A DNA stretch of 8,641 bases from positions 1 to 8,641 of the forward strand of contig CAYNIW010000035.1 of the NCBI GenBank assembly GCA_964397545.1. Direction: 5' to 3'. Made by a program: the position numbers and the translations under genes. This document shows positions 1 through 6,228 of the stretch, one piece after another. Below the pieces are notes generated by a model. The model did no database searches and was not told the origin of the DNA. It saw nothing but the letters and a program-made list of their open reading frames with translations. Positions within the stretch are counted from its first letter, which is position 1, and each line of letters opens with the position of its first letter. The stretch is from JAFGIG01 sp964397545. GTDB lineage: Bacteria; SDB-A.

Positions 1-623
1 TGCGGGTATAGAGAATTTTTTTCCGGATTTTCAGGGAGGTAGAGGACCCATGTTTTTTTCCCAATAGTATATTTCTGCATGGGACTGGTATAAGTTCTCG
101 AACTTGCGTCATAACGATGCCCGCCTGCAAGGAACGAGTAATTTATGACATAAGGATGCCTGCGGTTGACGCTCACAGAGTAATCCTGACATATCTCAGT
201 TATCATACCTTCCGCCCCAACTCCTCTTCTAAGAACCTCAACAGTTATTTTTGCTTTTTCCCATTGATTTTTAAGATTGATGATTCCGAAAATCATGAAA
301 ACCGATCCAATGCCGAGAAAAGGAATTCCGACGATCGCTGTGACGATTAAGATTGTGAGAATTAAACCCACGAAAGCGAATACTCCGCCGATTATACTAA
401 AAATAGCTGAAACTATTGACAACGCGTCAGTGAACATAAGCTTTCTCGCGTAACCGTCTGAAATATCTCTCGGAGGGGGCGGAGGTTTAGCCGGCAAATA
501 GTCTTTCGCAGAAATTAAGTCCTCAGGTCGCGGAGGAAGAGGCCCGCCGCAGTTTTTACAGTTGGTTCTCCATTCGATGTCTGAGGTTCCGCACCAGGGA
601 CATGTCAAAGAATATTCAGTCAT
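1..623 (-). CDS. Zinc-ribbon membrane protein with DUF3592-like domain, partial (C-terminus beyond left edge)
   Basis: The minus-strand frame from the ATG at 621-623 stays open for 207 codons to the window edge, so the C-terminus is missing. Residues 8-25 hold a two-knuckle zinc ribbon (CPWC at 8-11, CKNC at 22-25). A proline-rich linker follows (about 45-51, PPPPP), then a hydrophobic stretch of about 68-116, long enough for two membrane helices. A soluble part starts near residue 135, with spaced G, HPYVI.Y.F and G..Y residues that resemble the DUF3592 family. This suggests a membrane protein with a cytosolic metal-binding N-terminus. Its molecular role is unknown. The start codon overlaps the stop of hydE as ATGA, which implies translational coupling. 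Only a weak purine run (AAGAGAAAAAA) precedes it, consistent with reinitiation. The frame and ribbon are seen directly. The domain name is a recollection of the pattern. Confidence 0.8.
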   Translation of the reverse strand, partial: MTEYSLTCPWCGTSDIEWRTNCKNCGGPLPPRPEDLISAKDYLPAKPPPPPRDISDGYARKLMFTDALSIVSAIFSIIGGVFAFVGLILTILIVTAIVGIPFLGIGSVFMIFGIINLKNQWEKAKITVEVLRRGVGAEGMITEICQDYSVSVNRRHPYVINYSFLAGGHRYDASSRTYTSPMQKYTIGKKTWVLYLPENPEKNSLYP

Positions 624-1708
624 TTTTTTCTCTTGAAATGATTCGAATCTCCCCAGTCGTCAAACAATATTTCTCTTCCCGAGAGTCGAATTCTCTCAAT
701 AAGGTTCATGTTATATTCTTCACTGCCCTCCTCTATGCCCGGTTTTCCTTCGTATAAGAGGTAATCAGACTTGACGTCAACAGGCGAAAGGTTCGGCATG
801 ACGACATTAGCGCCGAACAGGATGCCTTTTTCTCTTCCGTCTTCTGAAATCGCCTCCAGAGCCGTCGTAGATGCAATGTTGACGTCTTTAAGGACTATTC
901 TCGTCGCTGAAATCATTTTAAGAGACAAAAGAAGCAGTGATTCTTTTTCCATCATACCCATCGAATTTATTGGAGCCGAAGGAGATACTATGTATGGCCC
1001 CATACCTATCATGTCCGCGTCAATATCCCTGAAAAAAATAACATCTGAAGCAAGCTGATCAATTGTCTGACCTGGGAGACCTATCATCACACCCGTTCCG
1101 ACTTGGTAACCGGTTTTTTTAAGCATTCTCAGGCAATTCAGCCTGTTATCATATTTTTGGTCAGGCGGATGAATTTTCGAAAAGAACTTTTTATCGGAAG
1201 TCTCTATCCTCAGAAGGTATCTGTGCGCTCCGGCGTCGAAAAATTTCTTGTAGGTTTCCTCTGTATGTTCTCCCACGGAGAGAGTGATTCCCAGCCCTTC
1301 AGGCAGTTTTGGGCTTTTAGTTCTGTTTTTAATAACTTTCACAACATCTATGACATACTCGATGAATTCTTCATCATTTCTCTCCCCCGATTGAAGAACG
1401 AGGGAACCGTATCCGGAAACGGCTGCTTTACAGGCAATTTCGATTATCTCTTCTCTGCTAAGAAGATATCTTTTGACGCTTTTTGCGTCTTTTCTTATGC
1501 CGCAGTAATAGCAATTCCTCGAACAGATGTTGCTGAATTCAATAATGCCCCTCAAAGAAACTCTATCACCTGATTCTTTAGTCGCCGTATTATATGCTGT
1601 TTGCCTGAGGCGCTCTATTTCCTCCTGTTCTTCCAAAGAAAGCAAATACGCGATGTCTTCTTTTGAGTAAGACTTTTTCGAAAGGATCTCTGCGAGTTTT
1701 GTATTCAT
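620..1708 (-). CDS. hydE: [FeFe] hydrogenase H-cluster radical SAM maturase HydE
   Basis: This 362-residue protein is close to the usual HydE length (about 350). The radical SAM cluster motif CX3CX2C lies at C62, C66 and C69 (CSRNCYYC). An SGE motif follows at 107-109, then LLRIETSD at 165-172, GYQVGTGVMIGLPGQT at 200-215, and the HydE-typical stretches STTALEAI (280-287) and GANVVMPNLSP (299-309). HydE acts with HydF and HydG in the cytosol to build the di-iron subcluster of [FeFe]-hydrogenase. HydF, HydG and the hydrogenase are not in this window. No cysteine occurs after C192, so the optional second Fe-S cluster site near the C-terminus of some HydE proteins is absent. An AGGA sequence (1719-1722, minus strand) sits 10 nt before the ATG. 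The gene is divergent from mnmA and overlaps the downstream zinc-ribbon gene by 4 nt. A related radical SAM enzyme of the HydE/PylB/BioB group cannot be fully excluded, but HydE fits best. Confidence 0.88.
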   Translation of the reverse strand: MNTKLAEILSKKSYSKEDIAYLLSLEEQEEIERLRQTAYNTATKESGDRVSLRGIIEFSNICSRNCYYCGIRKDAKSVKRYLLSREEIIEIACKAAVSGYGSLVLQSGERNDEEFIEYVIDVVKVIKNRTKSPKLPEGLGITLSVGEHTEETYKKFFDAGAHRYLLRIETSDKKFFSKIHPPDQKYDNRLNCLRMLKKTGYQVGTGVMIGLPGQTIDQLASDVIFFRDIDADMIGMGPYIVSPSAPINSMGMMEKESLLLLSLKMISATRIVLKDVNIASTTALEAISEDGREKGILFGANVVMPNLSPVDVKSDYLLYEGKPGIEEGSEEYNMNLIERIRLSGREILFDDWGDSNHFKRKK

Positions 1709-1812
1709 GGCAAGTTTTTCCTGAGTTTATTTTACGGATATTTTACAGTTCTGAAAACGTATTTGTTATATGTCGATAATCCACATTTTCATTCGGTAGT
1801 TACAGTTTTCAT

Positions 1813-1840
1813 TTGCCCGATATTTTTTTTTGTGTAATAT
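1813..1840 (+). promoter_or_regulatory. Possible mnmA promoter, leaderless arrangement
   Basis: TTGCCC (1813-1818) and TAATAT (1835-1840) are spaced by 16 nt, each matching four of six sigma-70 consensus bases. Transcription would begin around 1847, a few bases before the ATG at 1851. No Shine-Dalgarno sequence is visible before that ATG, so the mRNA may be leaderless. The matches are weak and the assignment is tentative. Confidence 0.3.
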
Positions 1841-1850
1841 TGCGTCTATC

Positions 1851-2915
1851 ATGAAAATAGCTGTAGGCATTAGCGGTGGAGTTGATTCTTCAGTCACGGC
1901 TCTTCTCCTCAAAGAAAAAGGACACGATGTTGTCGGCGTGACTATGAATATATGGAAGGCAACGACCGGCAAAGAAACAAAGAGAAATTCATGCTTCGGT
2001 CAGAGCCGAAATGAAAGACATGCGATTATCCGTGAGACATGCGGTATTATCGGTATAGACAATCTTGAGTTTGATCTGTCGGAAGATTTTAGCAATATCG
2101 TCCTGTCGAATTTCAGGTATGAATACCTCTCCGGCAGGACACCCAATCCCTGCATCATATGCAACAACAAAATTAAATTCGGACTCCTCTCGGAAATTGC
2201 GAGAAAAAAAACCTCATCAGATTTTTTCGCCACAGGACACTATGCGAGAATTGAACCCGGCAAATCCAATGGAAGATATTTATTGCGAAGAGCAAAAGAC
2301 CTTTTGAAAGATCAATCCTACTTTTTATACGGTTTAACTCAGTGTCAGTTAAAGAACACTCTCTTCCCTCTCGGAGAATTTTTTAAGGATGAAGTCCGGG
2401 AAATAGCCAGAAAAAAAGGGCTTCCGAGCTGGTCGGAACCGGAGAGTCAGGATTTTTATTCCGGTGATTATTCCAATATCATTGAATCGCCCGTGAAAAA
2501 GGGAGAAATAACAGACACCGAAGGGAAACTGCTCGGGTATCACTATGGAACATGGAAATTCACAATAGGCCAGCGGCATGGCCTGAAAATAGCTCATACC
2601 GAACCTCTTTATGTTATTTCCATTGATTCTAAAAAAAATAAATTAGTTGCGGGAAATAAAAAAGAATTACTAAAAAATTATTTTTTTATCCATAATTTAA
2701 GCTGGGGATCCCTGGAACCAATTCAGAAAATCGAAAATGTTTGGGTCAAAATAAGGGCGTCTCACAGAGGCTCTCCCTGCAGTGTCTCCATGGAAGAAAA
2801 AGGGAAACTGAGAATAACTCTTGATAATCCAGAAGGGGGTATAGCTCCCGGACAATCAGCTGTTGTCTATGACGGTGAATATGTTGCCGTTGGCGGCTTT
2901 ATAGAATCCCGCTGA
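1851..2915 (+). CDS. mnmA: tRNA-specific 2-thiouridylase MnmA (TrmU), variant lacking the second catalytic cysteine
   Basis: The protein is 354 residues from the ATG at 1851. A TTG at 1830 is in frame, but the PP-loop begins right after the ATG start, as in the family, so ATG is preferred. MnmA adenylates U34 of Lys, Glu and Gln tRNAs and replaces the 2-oxygen with sulfur. Visible motifs are the ATP PP-loop SGGVDSS (8-14), GRTPNPCIICNNKIKFG (95-111), ATGHYAR (127-133), KDQSYFL (153-159), TIGQRHGL (238-245) and the C-terminal barrel motif APGQSAVVYDG (332-342). In E. coli the catalytic pair is C102 and C199. Here C104 matches the first. The region usually reading S(T/Q)(G/D)ICF is instead SQDFYSGDY (199-207), with no cysteine. 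C48 (NSCFG) and C101 form, with C104, a possible three-cysteine set. No ribosome binding site is visible. The gene converges on wrbA, 11 bp away. Confidence 0.92.
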   Translation: MKIAVGISGGVDSSVTALLLKEKGHDVVGVTMNIWKATTGKETKRNSCFGQSRNERHAIIRETCGIIGIDNLEFDLSEDFSNIVLSNFRYEYLSGRTPNPCIICNNKIKFGLLSEIARKKTSSDFFATGHYARIEPGKSNGRYLLRRAKDLLKDQSYFLYGLTQCQLKNTLFPLGEFFKDEVREIARKKGLPSWSEPESQDFYSGDYSNIIESPVKKGEITDTEGKLLGYHYGTWKFTIGQRHGLKIAHTEPLYVISIDSKKNKLVAGNKKELLKNYFFIHNLSWGSLEPIQKIENVWVKIRASHRGSPCSVSMEEKGKLRITLDNPEGGIAPGQSAVVYDGEYVAVGGFIESR

Positions 2916-2926
2916 AGACTCCGGTT

Positions 2927-3538
2927 TTACCCGAAAAGCTTTTTAGCTATTTTTGCGACGTGTTCTCCCTGAAACCTTGCGGCGGAAAGTTCATTTTCAC
3001 TCGGTATCCTCTCTCCGTTTGAGCCCGATATAGTCGAGGCGCCGTAGGGACTGCCTCCGGTTATCTCGTCGGTTCTCCCCTGTCCTTCGAATGAGTAAGG
3101 AAGTCCAACGATTATCATGCCGTGGTGCAATAACGTCGTGTGAAAACTTAAAATTGTGGATTCCTGCCCGCCGTGCTGTGTACCGGTGCTTACAAAGACA
3201 CTGCCGACTTTCCCCACCAAAGATCTTTTAGCCCAGAGGCGGCCTGTTGAGTCCAGAAATTGTCTCATCTGCCCGCACATATTTCCGAATCTCGTAGGCG
3301 TTCCGAAGATTATTGCGTCTGAAGCCTCGAGGTCGTCAACGGAGCACACGGGAACATACGCGATCTCTTTCTGAGATTCAACCGCGCCCATTTTCTCCAA
3401 AACTGACTCTGAAAGAGTTTCCGGGCATCTTTTAATGTCTGTCTCTACTCCTTCGACTCCGCGAGCTCCTTCGACAGCCGCAAGAGCCATACGGTAGGTG
3501 TGACCGTATAGAGAATAAAAAACAATGAGAACTTTCAT
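2927..3538 (-). CDS. wrbA: WrbA-type NAD(P)H:quinone oxidoreductase (flavodoxin-like)
   Basis: This 203-residue protein has the length of the WrbA family (about 200). WrbA proteins bind FMN and carry out two-electron reduction of quinones with NAD(P)H, usually as cytosolic tetramers in stress or anaerobic physiology. The FMN phosphate loop is at residues 8-14 (YSLYGHT). The flavin-ring loops are TPTRFGNMCGQMRQFLD (80-96) and STGTQHGGQEST (117-128). The HHGM...GLPYS stretch (138-149) and the SPYGAST motif (163-169) are WrbA-typical. AGGAG on the minus strand lies just upstream of the ATG at an ordinary distance, which supports this start. The gene stands alone in its direction, with its own spacer upstream, and its end faces the end of mnmA. 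Confidence 0.93.
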   Translation of the reverse strand: MKVLIVFYSLYGHTYRMALAAVEGARGVEGVETDIKRCPETLSESVLEKMGAVESQKEIAYVPVCSVDDLEASDAIIFGTPTRFGNMCGQMRQFLDSTGRLWAKRSLVGKVGSVFVSTGTQHGGQESTILSFHTTLLHHGMIIVGLPYSFEGQGRTDEITGGSPYGASTISGSNGERIPSENELSAARFQGEHVAKIAKKLFG

Positions 3539-3605
3539 TAGGTCTCCTCTTGTTTTATAAGGTTGTATTAAGCTTTCAGAAAAAGTCTAAAAAGCCTTTT
3601 ATACA

Positions 3606-3632
3606 ATTATATGGCAAAAAAACACCTAACAA
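3606..3632 (-). promoter_or_regulatory. Possible wrbA promoter
   Basis: On the minus strand a perfect TATAAT (3606-3611) lies about 70 bp before the wrbA start. The best -35 candidate is TTGTTA (3627-3632), four of six consensus bases with a short 15 nt spacer. The -10 match is good and the -35 weak, so the call is tentative. Confidence 0.35.
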
Positions 3633-3640
3633 AACGGATG

Positions 3641-3669
3641 TTGACCATTTAGCAACAATCATTTTTAAC
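3641..3669 (+). promoter_or_regulatory. Possible plus-strand promoter ahead of a hairpin
   Basis: TTGACC (3641-3646, five of six consensus bases) and TTTAAC (3664-3669, four of six) are separated by exactly 17 nt. Initiation would fall near 3676, just before the inverted repeat at 3684-3720. No open reading frame with a ribosome binding site follows it directly, so if real it could make a very short RNA. Confidence 0.3.
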
Positions 3670-3683
3670 GCCGAACAAGCTTT

Positions 3684-3725
3684 TCTCTCGAAGATTCTTT
3701 TAACATAGTACTTCGAGAGATTTTT
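3684..3725 (+). terminator. Perfect 10 bp inverted repeat followed by T5
   Basis: Arms TCTCTCGAAG (3684-3693) and CTTCGAGAGA (3711-3720) are perfectly complementary, with a 17 nt AT-rich loop. TTTTT (3721-3725) follows directly on the plus strand, which resembles an intrinsic terminator, although the loop is long. No plus-strand gene precedes it: mnmA ends 770 bp upstream and wrbA lies between on the other strand. It could end a short RNA from the promoter-like element at 3641-3669, or the repeat could be a protein-binding palindrome instead. Confidence 0.45.
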
Positions 3726-3762
3726 CAGTCTTTTATCGTTCTCTTGGGGACAGACAATTTTT

Positions 3763-3818
3763 TTTACTATCTTCGGCTTGCAGTGTATAATCATATAAGA
3801 AAAACACCAAAGGAGGAG
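3763..3818 (+). promoter_or_regulatory. Promoter and ribosome binding site of the secreted protein gene
   Basis: TTTACT (3763-3768) and a perfect TATAAT (3786-3791) are spaced by 17 nt, placing the transcript start near 3798. A strong Shine-Dalgarno AGGAGGAG (3811-3818) precedes the ATG at 3821. The strong ribosome site fixes the start and suggests good expression. Confidence 0.6.
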
Positions 3819-3820
3819 TT

Positions 3821-4909
3821 ATGAAATCTGCAGGAATATGTTTTGTTTTAGCTCTGTTTTTGTGTTCCATGGTTTATGCCGGCCATTTCGACGCGACCAC
3901 AGGAAGTTTTGTCGAAATCGCTGATCCTGTTCCTTATTCCCCGGACTCAACTTTGTTATACGCTTTTCCCACTCCGGACTGCGCTCCGAGAGGGCTGGCA
4001 TATGACGGCGTTTACCTCTGGTGCGCAAACAGCGGCGACGGCGGCAGCGCCAACGGGCCAAAAATTTACAAACTCGACGCGACTACGGGCGCTGTTTTGA
4101 ACACATACAATTCTCCGGGAAACTCAAGTCCTTACGGCTTGGCATGGGACGGTTCCTATTTGTGGCATTCAGACTTCGGAACAGGTATGATCTACAAAAT
4201 TGACACAGCGACAATGAATTCCGTCGCTTCTTTCTCATACGGCTCAGGTTTTGCCTTTGACATAGCGTGGGACGGGACATATCTTTGGGCGGTGTTTGGA
4301 AATGAAGATATCATAGTAGCATACGATGTGAATTCAGGAACACGCGTTGACACAATAGTAGCCGACTACACATCCCCCGAAATCAGACCGATGGGGCTTT
4401 GCTACACTCCTGACAATTCCGGGCAGATTTGGACTTGCGACGGAAGCACAGCGGGACTGTCAAATCTCGTCAGCCAGTGGGATTTGGCTTATTCTCTCTG
4501 GGTCAACCAATGGCATGCTGTTCCCACTTTGTATCCGGCGGGTATGACTTATGATTCTCTGACCGGCAGGGTATGGGTCTCATGCTGGACAAACGACTCT
4601 ATTTACGTGTATCACATGCAGGCGAATGAGATCGAAGAAGTGACGGCTAACGATCCTGTGTTTCACTCCTGCCTTTTTTCAAATGCAGACGGGATCATCC
4701 GAATTCATTTTTCACTTCCGGAAAACGGCCGTGTTTCCGTCAAGTTATACAATTTGTCGGGCAGGTTAATAAATGCAGTAGAACGCAGTTTCGAAAAAGG
4801 AGATCACAGTATCAGTTTTGATTCTGGAGAAATACCGGCGGGTGTTTATTTCACGAATTTCTCCGTTTCAAATTTCACTGAAACACAGAGGATTATCATA
4901 GCGAGATAA
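3821..4909 (+). CDS. Secreted beta-propeller-like protein with C-terminal type-A sorting domain
   Basis: The protein has 362 residues. Residues 1-20 form a signal peptide (MKSAG, a hydrophobic core, then VYA before GHF). Residues 55-265 contain imperfect repeats of about 40 to 50 residues built on P.GLAYDG.YLW....IYKLDA.TG. Clear copies begin near 56, 104, 146, 189 and 239, and the pattern fits blades of a YVTN/NHL-like beta-propeller. The last 75 or so residues (about 288-362) match the layout of type-A C-terminal sorting domains: a FSLPENGRVSVKLYNLSGR strand pattern, a loop ending in IPAGVYF (338-344), and a final TQRIIIAR. In Bacteroidota such a domain directs export by the type IX (Por) system and surface anchoring. 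In other phyla its partner is less clear. No catalytic residues are recognisable, so a binding or adhesion role is only inferred. The gene has its own promoter and may read through to the DUF1648 gene. Confidence 0.8.
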   Translation: MKSAGICFVLALFLCSMVYAGHFDATTGSFVEIADPVPYSPDSTLLYAFPTPDCAPRGLAYDGVYLWCANSGDGGSANGPKIYKLDATTGAVLNTYNSPGNSSPYGLAWDGSYLWHSDFGTGMIYKIDTATMNSVASFSYGSGFAFDIAWDGTYLWAVFGNEDIIVAYDVNSGTRVDTIVADYTSPEIRPMGLCYTPDNSGQIWTCDGSTAGLSNLVSQWDLAYSLWVNQWHAVPTLYPAGMTYDSLTGRVWVSCWTNDSIYVYHMQANEIEEVTANDPVFHSCLFSNADGIIRIHFSLPENGRVSVKLYNLSGRLINAVERSFEKGDHSISFDSGEIPAGVYFTNFSVSNFTETQRIIIAR

Positions 4910-4926
4910 AAATCAGAATCATCTGT

Positions 4927-4956
4927 CATCCGCTCCCGTAATTCCGGGAGCGGATG
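4927..4956. repeat. Perfect 12 bp hairpin between two genes
   Basis: CATCCGCTCCCG (4927-4938) and CGGGAGCGGATG (4945-4956) are fully complementary around the loop TAATTC. The stem is GC-rich and stable. No T-run follows on the plus strand, so it is not a standard intrinsic terminator. It sits only 4 nt before the AGGAG of the next gene and 17 nt after the previous stop. It could shield the 3' end of the upstream message, attenuate transcription or limit access to the ribosome site. Confidence 0.7.
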
Positions 4957-4970
4957 AGCCAGGAGTCAAG

Positions 4971-5474
4971 ATGAAAAAAATTTATGATATCTTCAACATA
5001 GCCGTCATCACTGCCGGATCAATTTGGGGATACCACCTCTGGAAAACATTGCCAGACGAAATTCCTGCTCATTTCGGCTTTTCAGGAAAACCCGACAGAT
5101 GGACGGGAAAAGGATGGGAACTCATCGGCCTTATCCTCCTTCCTCCTTTAATGGCGCTTTTTCTCTATGGACTTCTGGCTTTCTCAAAACGCCACACTTT
5201 TCTTTTAAACATACCGGAAAAAAAGAAATTTCTCTCGCTCCCGAAAGAAAAACAAAAACCCTTCTGGGATCTTTTATCCCAAATGATATCGGGACTGACA
5301 TCGGCGATATGCGTTTTGTTTTATTCTCTTCTACACACGATAGAACAAGTCGCCTACGGGAAACAGTCCGGACTTTCATGGGTCTTCGTATTCTCTTTAA
5401 CTTTTTTTCTTATCTTGAGTATTTTTTATTCGTTTCAGCTTAACAAAATGCTTAAAAAATGTTTTGAAAGCTGA
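4971..5474 (+). CDS. DUF1648-domain membrane protein
   Basis: This is a 167-residue integral membrane protein. The segment LPDEIPAHFGFSGKPDRW (27-44) is the recognisable core of DUF1648, found in small membrane proteins and in SdpI-type immunity proteins. It follows a first hydrophobic segment (about 5-24). Further helices are predicted at about 50-71, 104-124 and 137-157, giving four in all, with a charged loop rich in K, E and P between the second and third. The specific function is unknown. SdpI proteins are longer and confer immunity to a killing peptide, but this protein is only the short form and no toxin gene is adjacent. AGGAG (4961-4965) precedes the ATG by 5 nt. The 61 bp gap from the secreted protein gene is largely a hairpin, so co-transcription is possible but may be reduced. 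Confidence 0.75.
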   Translation: MKKIYDIFNIAVITAGSIWGYHLWKTLPDEIPAHFGFSGKPDRWTGKGWELIGLILLPPLMALFLYGLLAFSKRHTFLLNIPEKKKFLSLPKEKQKPFWDLLSQMISGLTSAICVLFYSLLHTIEQVAYGKQSGLSWVFVFSLTFFLILSIFYSFQLNKMLKKCFES

Positions 5475-5505
5475 ACCCGGATACATAATCCATTTCCCGG
5501 TTTTT
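5474..5505 (+). terminator. Weak terminator candidate after the DUF1648 gene
   Basis: AACCCGG (5474-5480, starting in the stop codon) can pair with CCCGGTT (5496-5502) with one C-C mismatch and a 15 nt loop. T5 runs from 5501 to 5505, and a longer T-run comes at 5524-5531. The stem is short, so this is only a candidate. It lies between converging transcription units, where a terminator is expected. Confidence 0.3.
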
Positions 5506-5529
5506 GGATAATATTGATCCGCGTTTTTT

Positions 5530-5808
5530 TTAAGTTTTTATAAACTCAAATTTAACTCCGTCAAATAAACCTTTATCGCTAAGTTTACATTCAGGTATAA
5601 CCAAGAGAGCCATAAACGAAAGCGTCATGAAAGGAGCTTTCAGACCTGATCCGGACTTTTTCAAAAGTCCGTCCATTTCTGAATATTTCAACGCAACACT
5701 CTGAATATCTCTTTCGCTCATCAGTCCAGACACGGGAAGCGGCAGAATTTCAGAAACGCCCAAAGAAGCGCCGTTTGTCTCGAAAGCGGTCGCGGGAACA
5801 TGAATCAA
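5530..5808 (-). pseudogene. ade: 5'-truncated remnant of adenine deaminase (C-terminal part only)
   Basis: The frame encodes about 92 residues. From residue 20 it carries the C-terminal hallmarks of bacterial adenine deaminase: ILPLPVSGLMS (21-31), then PFMTLSFMALLVIPECKLSDKGLFD (59-83), ending ten residues later as the family does. Full-length enzymes are roughly 550 to 600 residues and convert adenine to hypoxanthine with a metal centre in the N-terminal amidohydrolase domain. All of that domain is missing here. A TGA lies immediately upstream in frame, at 5809-5811, and the only initiator at the left is a TTG overlapping the VOC stop, with no ribosome site of its own. The preceding residues (8-20, FETNGASLGVSE) still loosely resemble the family, so the break lies very near the VOC stop. 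I read this as a relic left by a deletion or replacement. A functional stand-alone C-terminal domain is less likely. Confidence 0.75.
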
Positions 5809-6209
5809 TCAGCAGTGATTTCAATTTTCATCCTGTCTGGGTCTTCGAAGTAAACAGCGTAATATTGGTCTCCTCCCGCGTAAGGATGACTGTCTTCATA
5901 AAGTATTTTCACTCCTTTTTCTTTTAATTCCCAGGTTACCTTATCGACAAAATCTCTGCTTTTCCCGTGAAAAGCTATATGATTCAAACCTGCCCTGCAT
6001 CTGTGATAAGGAATATCAAGAAATTTTTCTTCTGCCTGCACGAAGACTATGTATGTTTCACCTAAAATAAAACTGACGCCGCCCTCCCATACCTGATATT
6101 CACTGTAACCGAGCTTTCCGAGAAGCCATTCCCAGAATTTTTTCGTCTTCTCAAGGTCTTTAACATAAATTTCTATGTGATGTATTATTCCGACTTGTCC
6201 TGTTTTCAT
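5805..6209 (-). CDS. VOC-family (glyoxalase/bleomycin-resistance fold) protein
   Basis: The protein has 134 residues, the standard size for a single-chain vicinal oxygen chelate protein of two beta-alpha-beta-beta-beta modules. The first module starts HHIEIYVKDLEKTKKFW (10-26). The second starts at GLNHIAF (74-80) and closes with YFEDPDRMKIEI (120-131). Candidate metal ligands are H11, H77 and E130, in the expected places. Members include glyoxalase I, dioxygenases, fosfomycin-modifying enzymes and many uncharacterised proteins, and the sequence does not single out a substrate. It starts 19 bp after the GAF gene stop and is probably in the same transcript. A GAGGG stands 11 nt before the ATG, a rather long spacing. 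The stop codon directly abuts the adenine deaminase remnant. Confidence 0.87.
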   Translation of the reverse strand: MKTGQVGIIHHIEIYVKDLEKTKKFWEWLLGKLGYSEYQVWEGGVSFILGETYIVFVQAEEKFLDIPYHRCRAGLNHIAFHGKSRDFVDKVTWELKEKGVKILYEDSHPYAGGDQYYAVYFEDPDRMKIEITAD

Positions 6210-6228
6210 ATGTTGTAAAACCCTCTTT

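Noticed and set aside
635..656. GATTCGAATC sequence resembling a tRNA T-loop
   Set aside because: It lies inside the hydE C-terminal codons, is a simple palindrome, and no acceptor, D or anticodon stem can be built around it.
1103..1573. Long plus-strand open frame opposite hydE
   Set aside because: It is antisense to the clear radical SAM motifs of hydE and has no family resemblance or ribosome site.
3576..3794. 72-codon minus-strand open frame in the wrbA upstream spacer
   Set aside because: It overlaps the inverted repeat and the promoter of the secreted protein gene, lacks a ribosome site and has no recognisable domain.
5024..5443. 139-codon plus-strand frame within the DUF1648 gene
   Set aside because: It is a shifted frame of the same DNA. 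The DUF1648 motif and membrane helices are in the other frame, which also has the ribosome site.
4971..5474. Toxin-immunity (SdpI-like) interpretation of the DUF1648 protein
   Set aside because: Only the short DUF1648 core is shared, the protein is shorter than SdpI, and no toxin-peptide or sdp-type gene is next to it.
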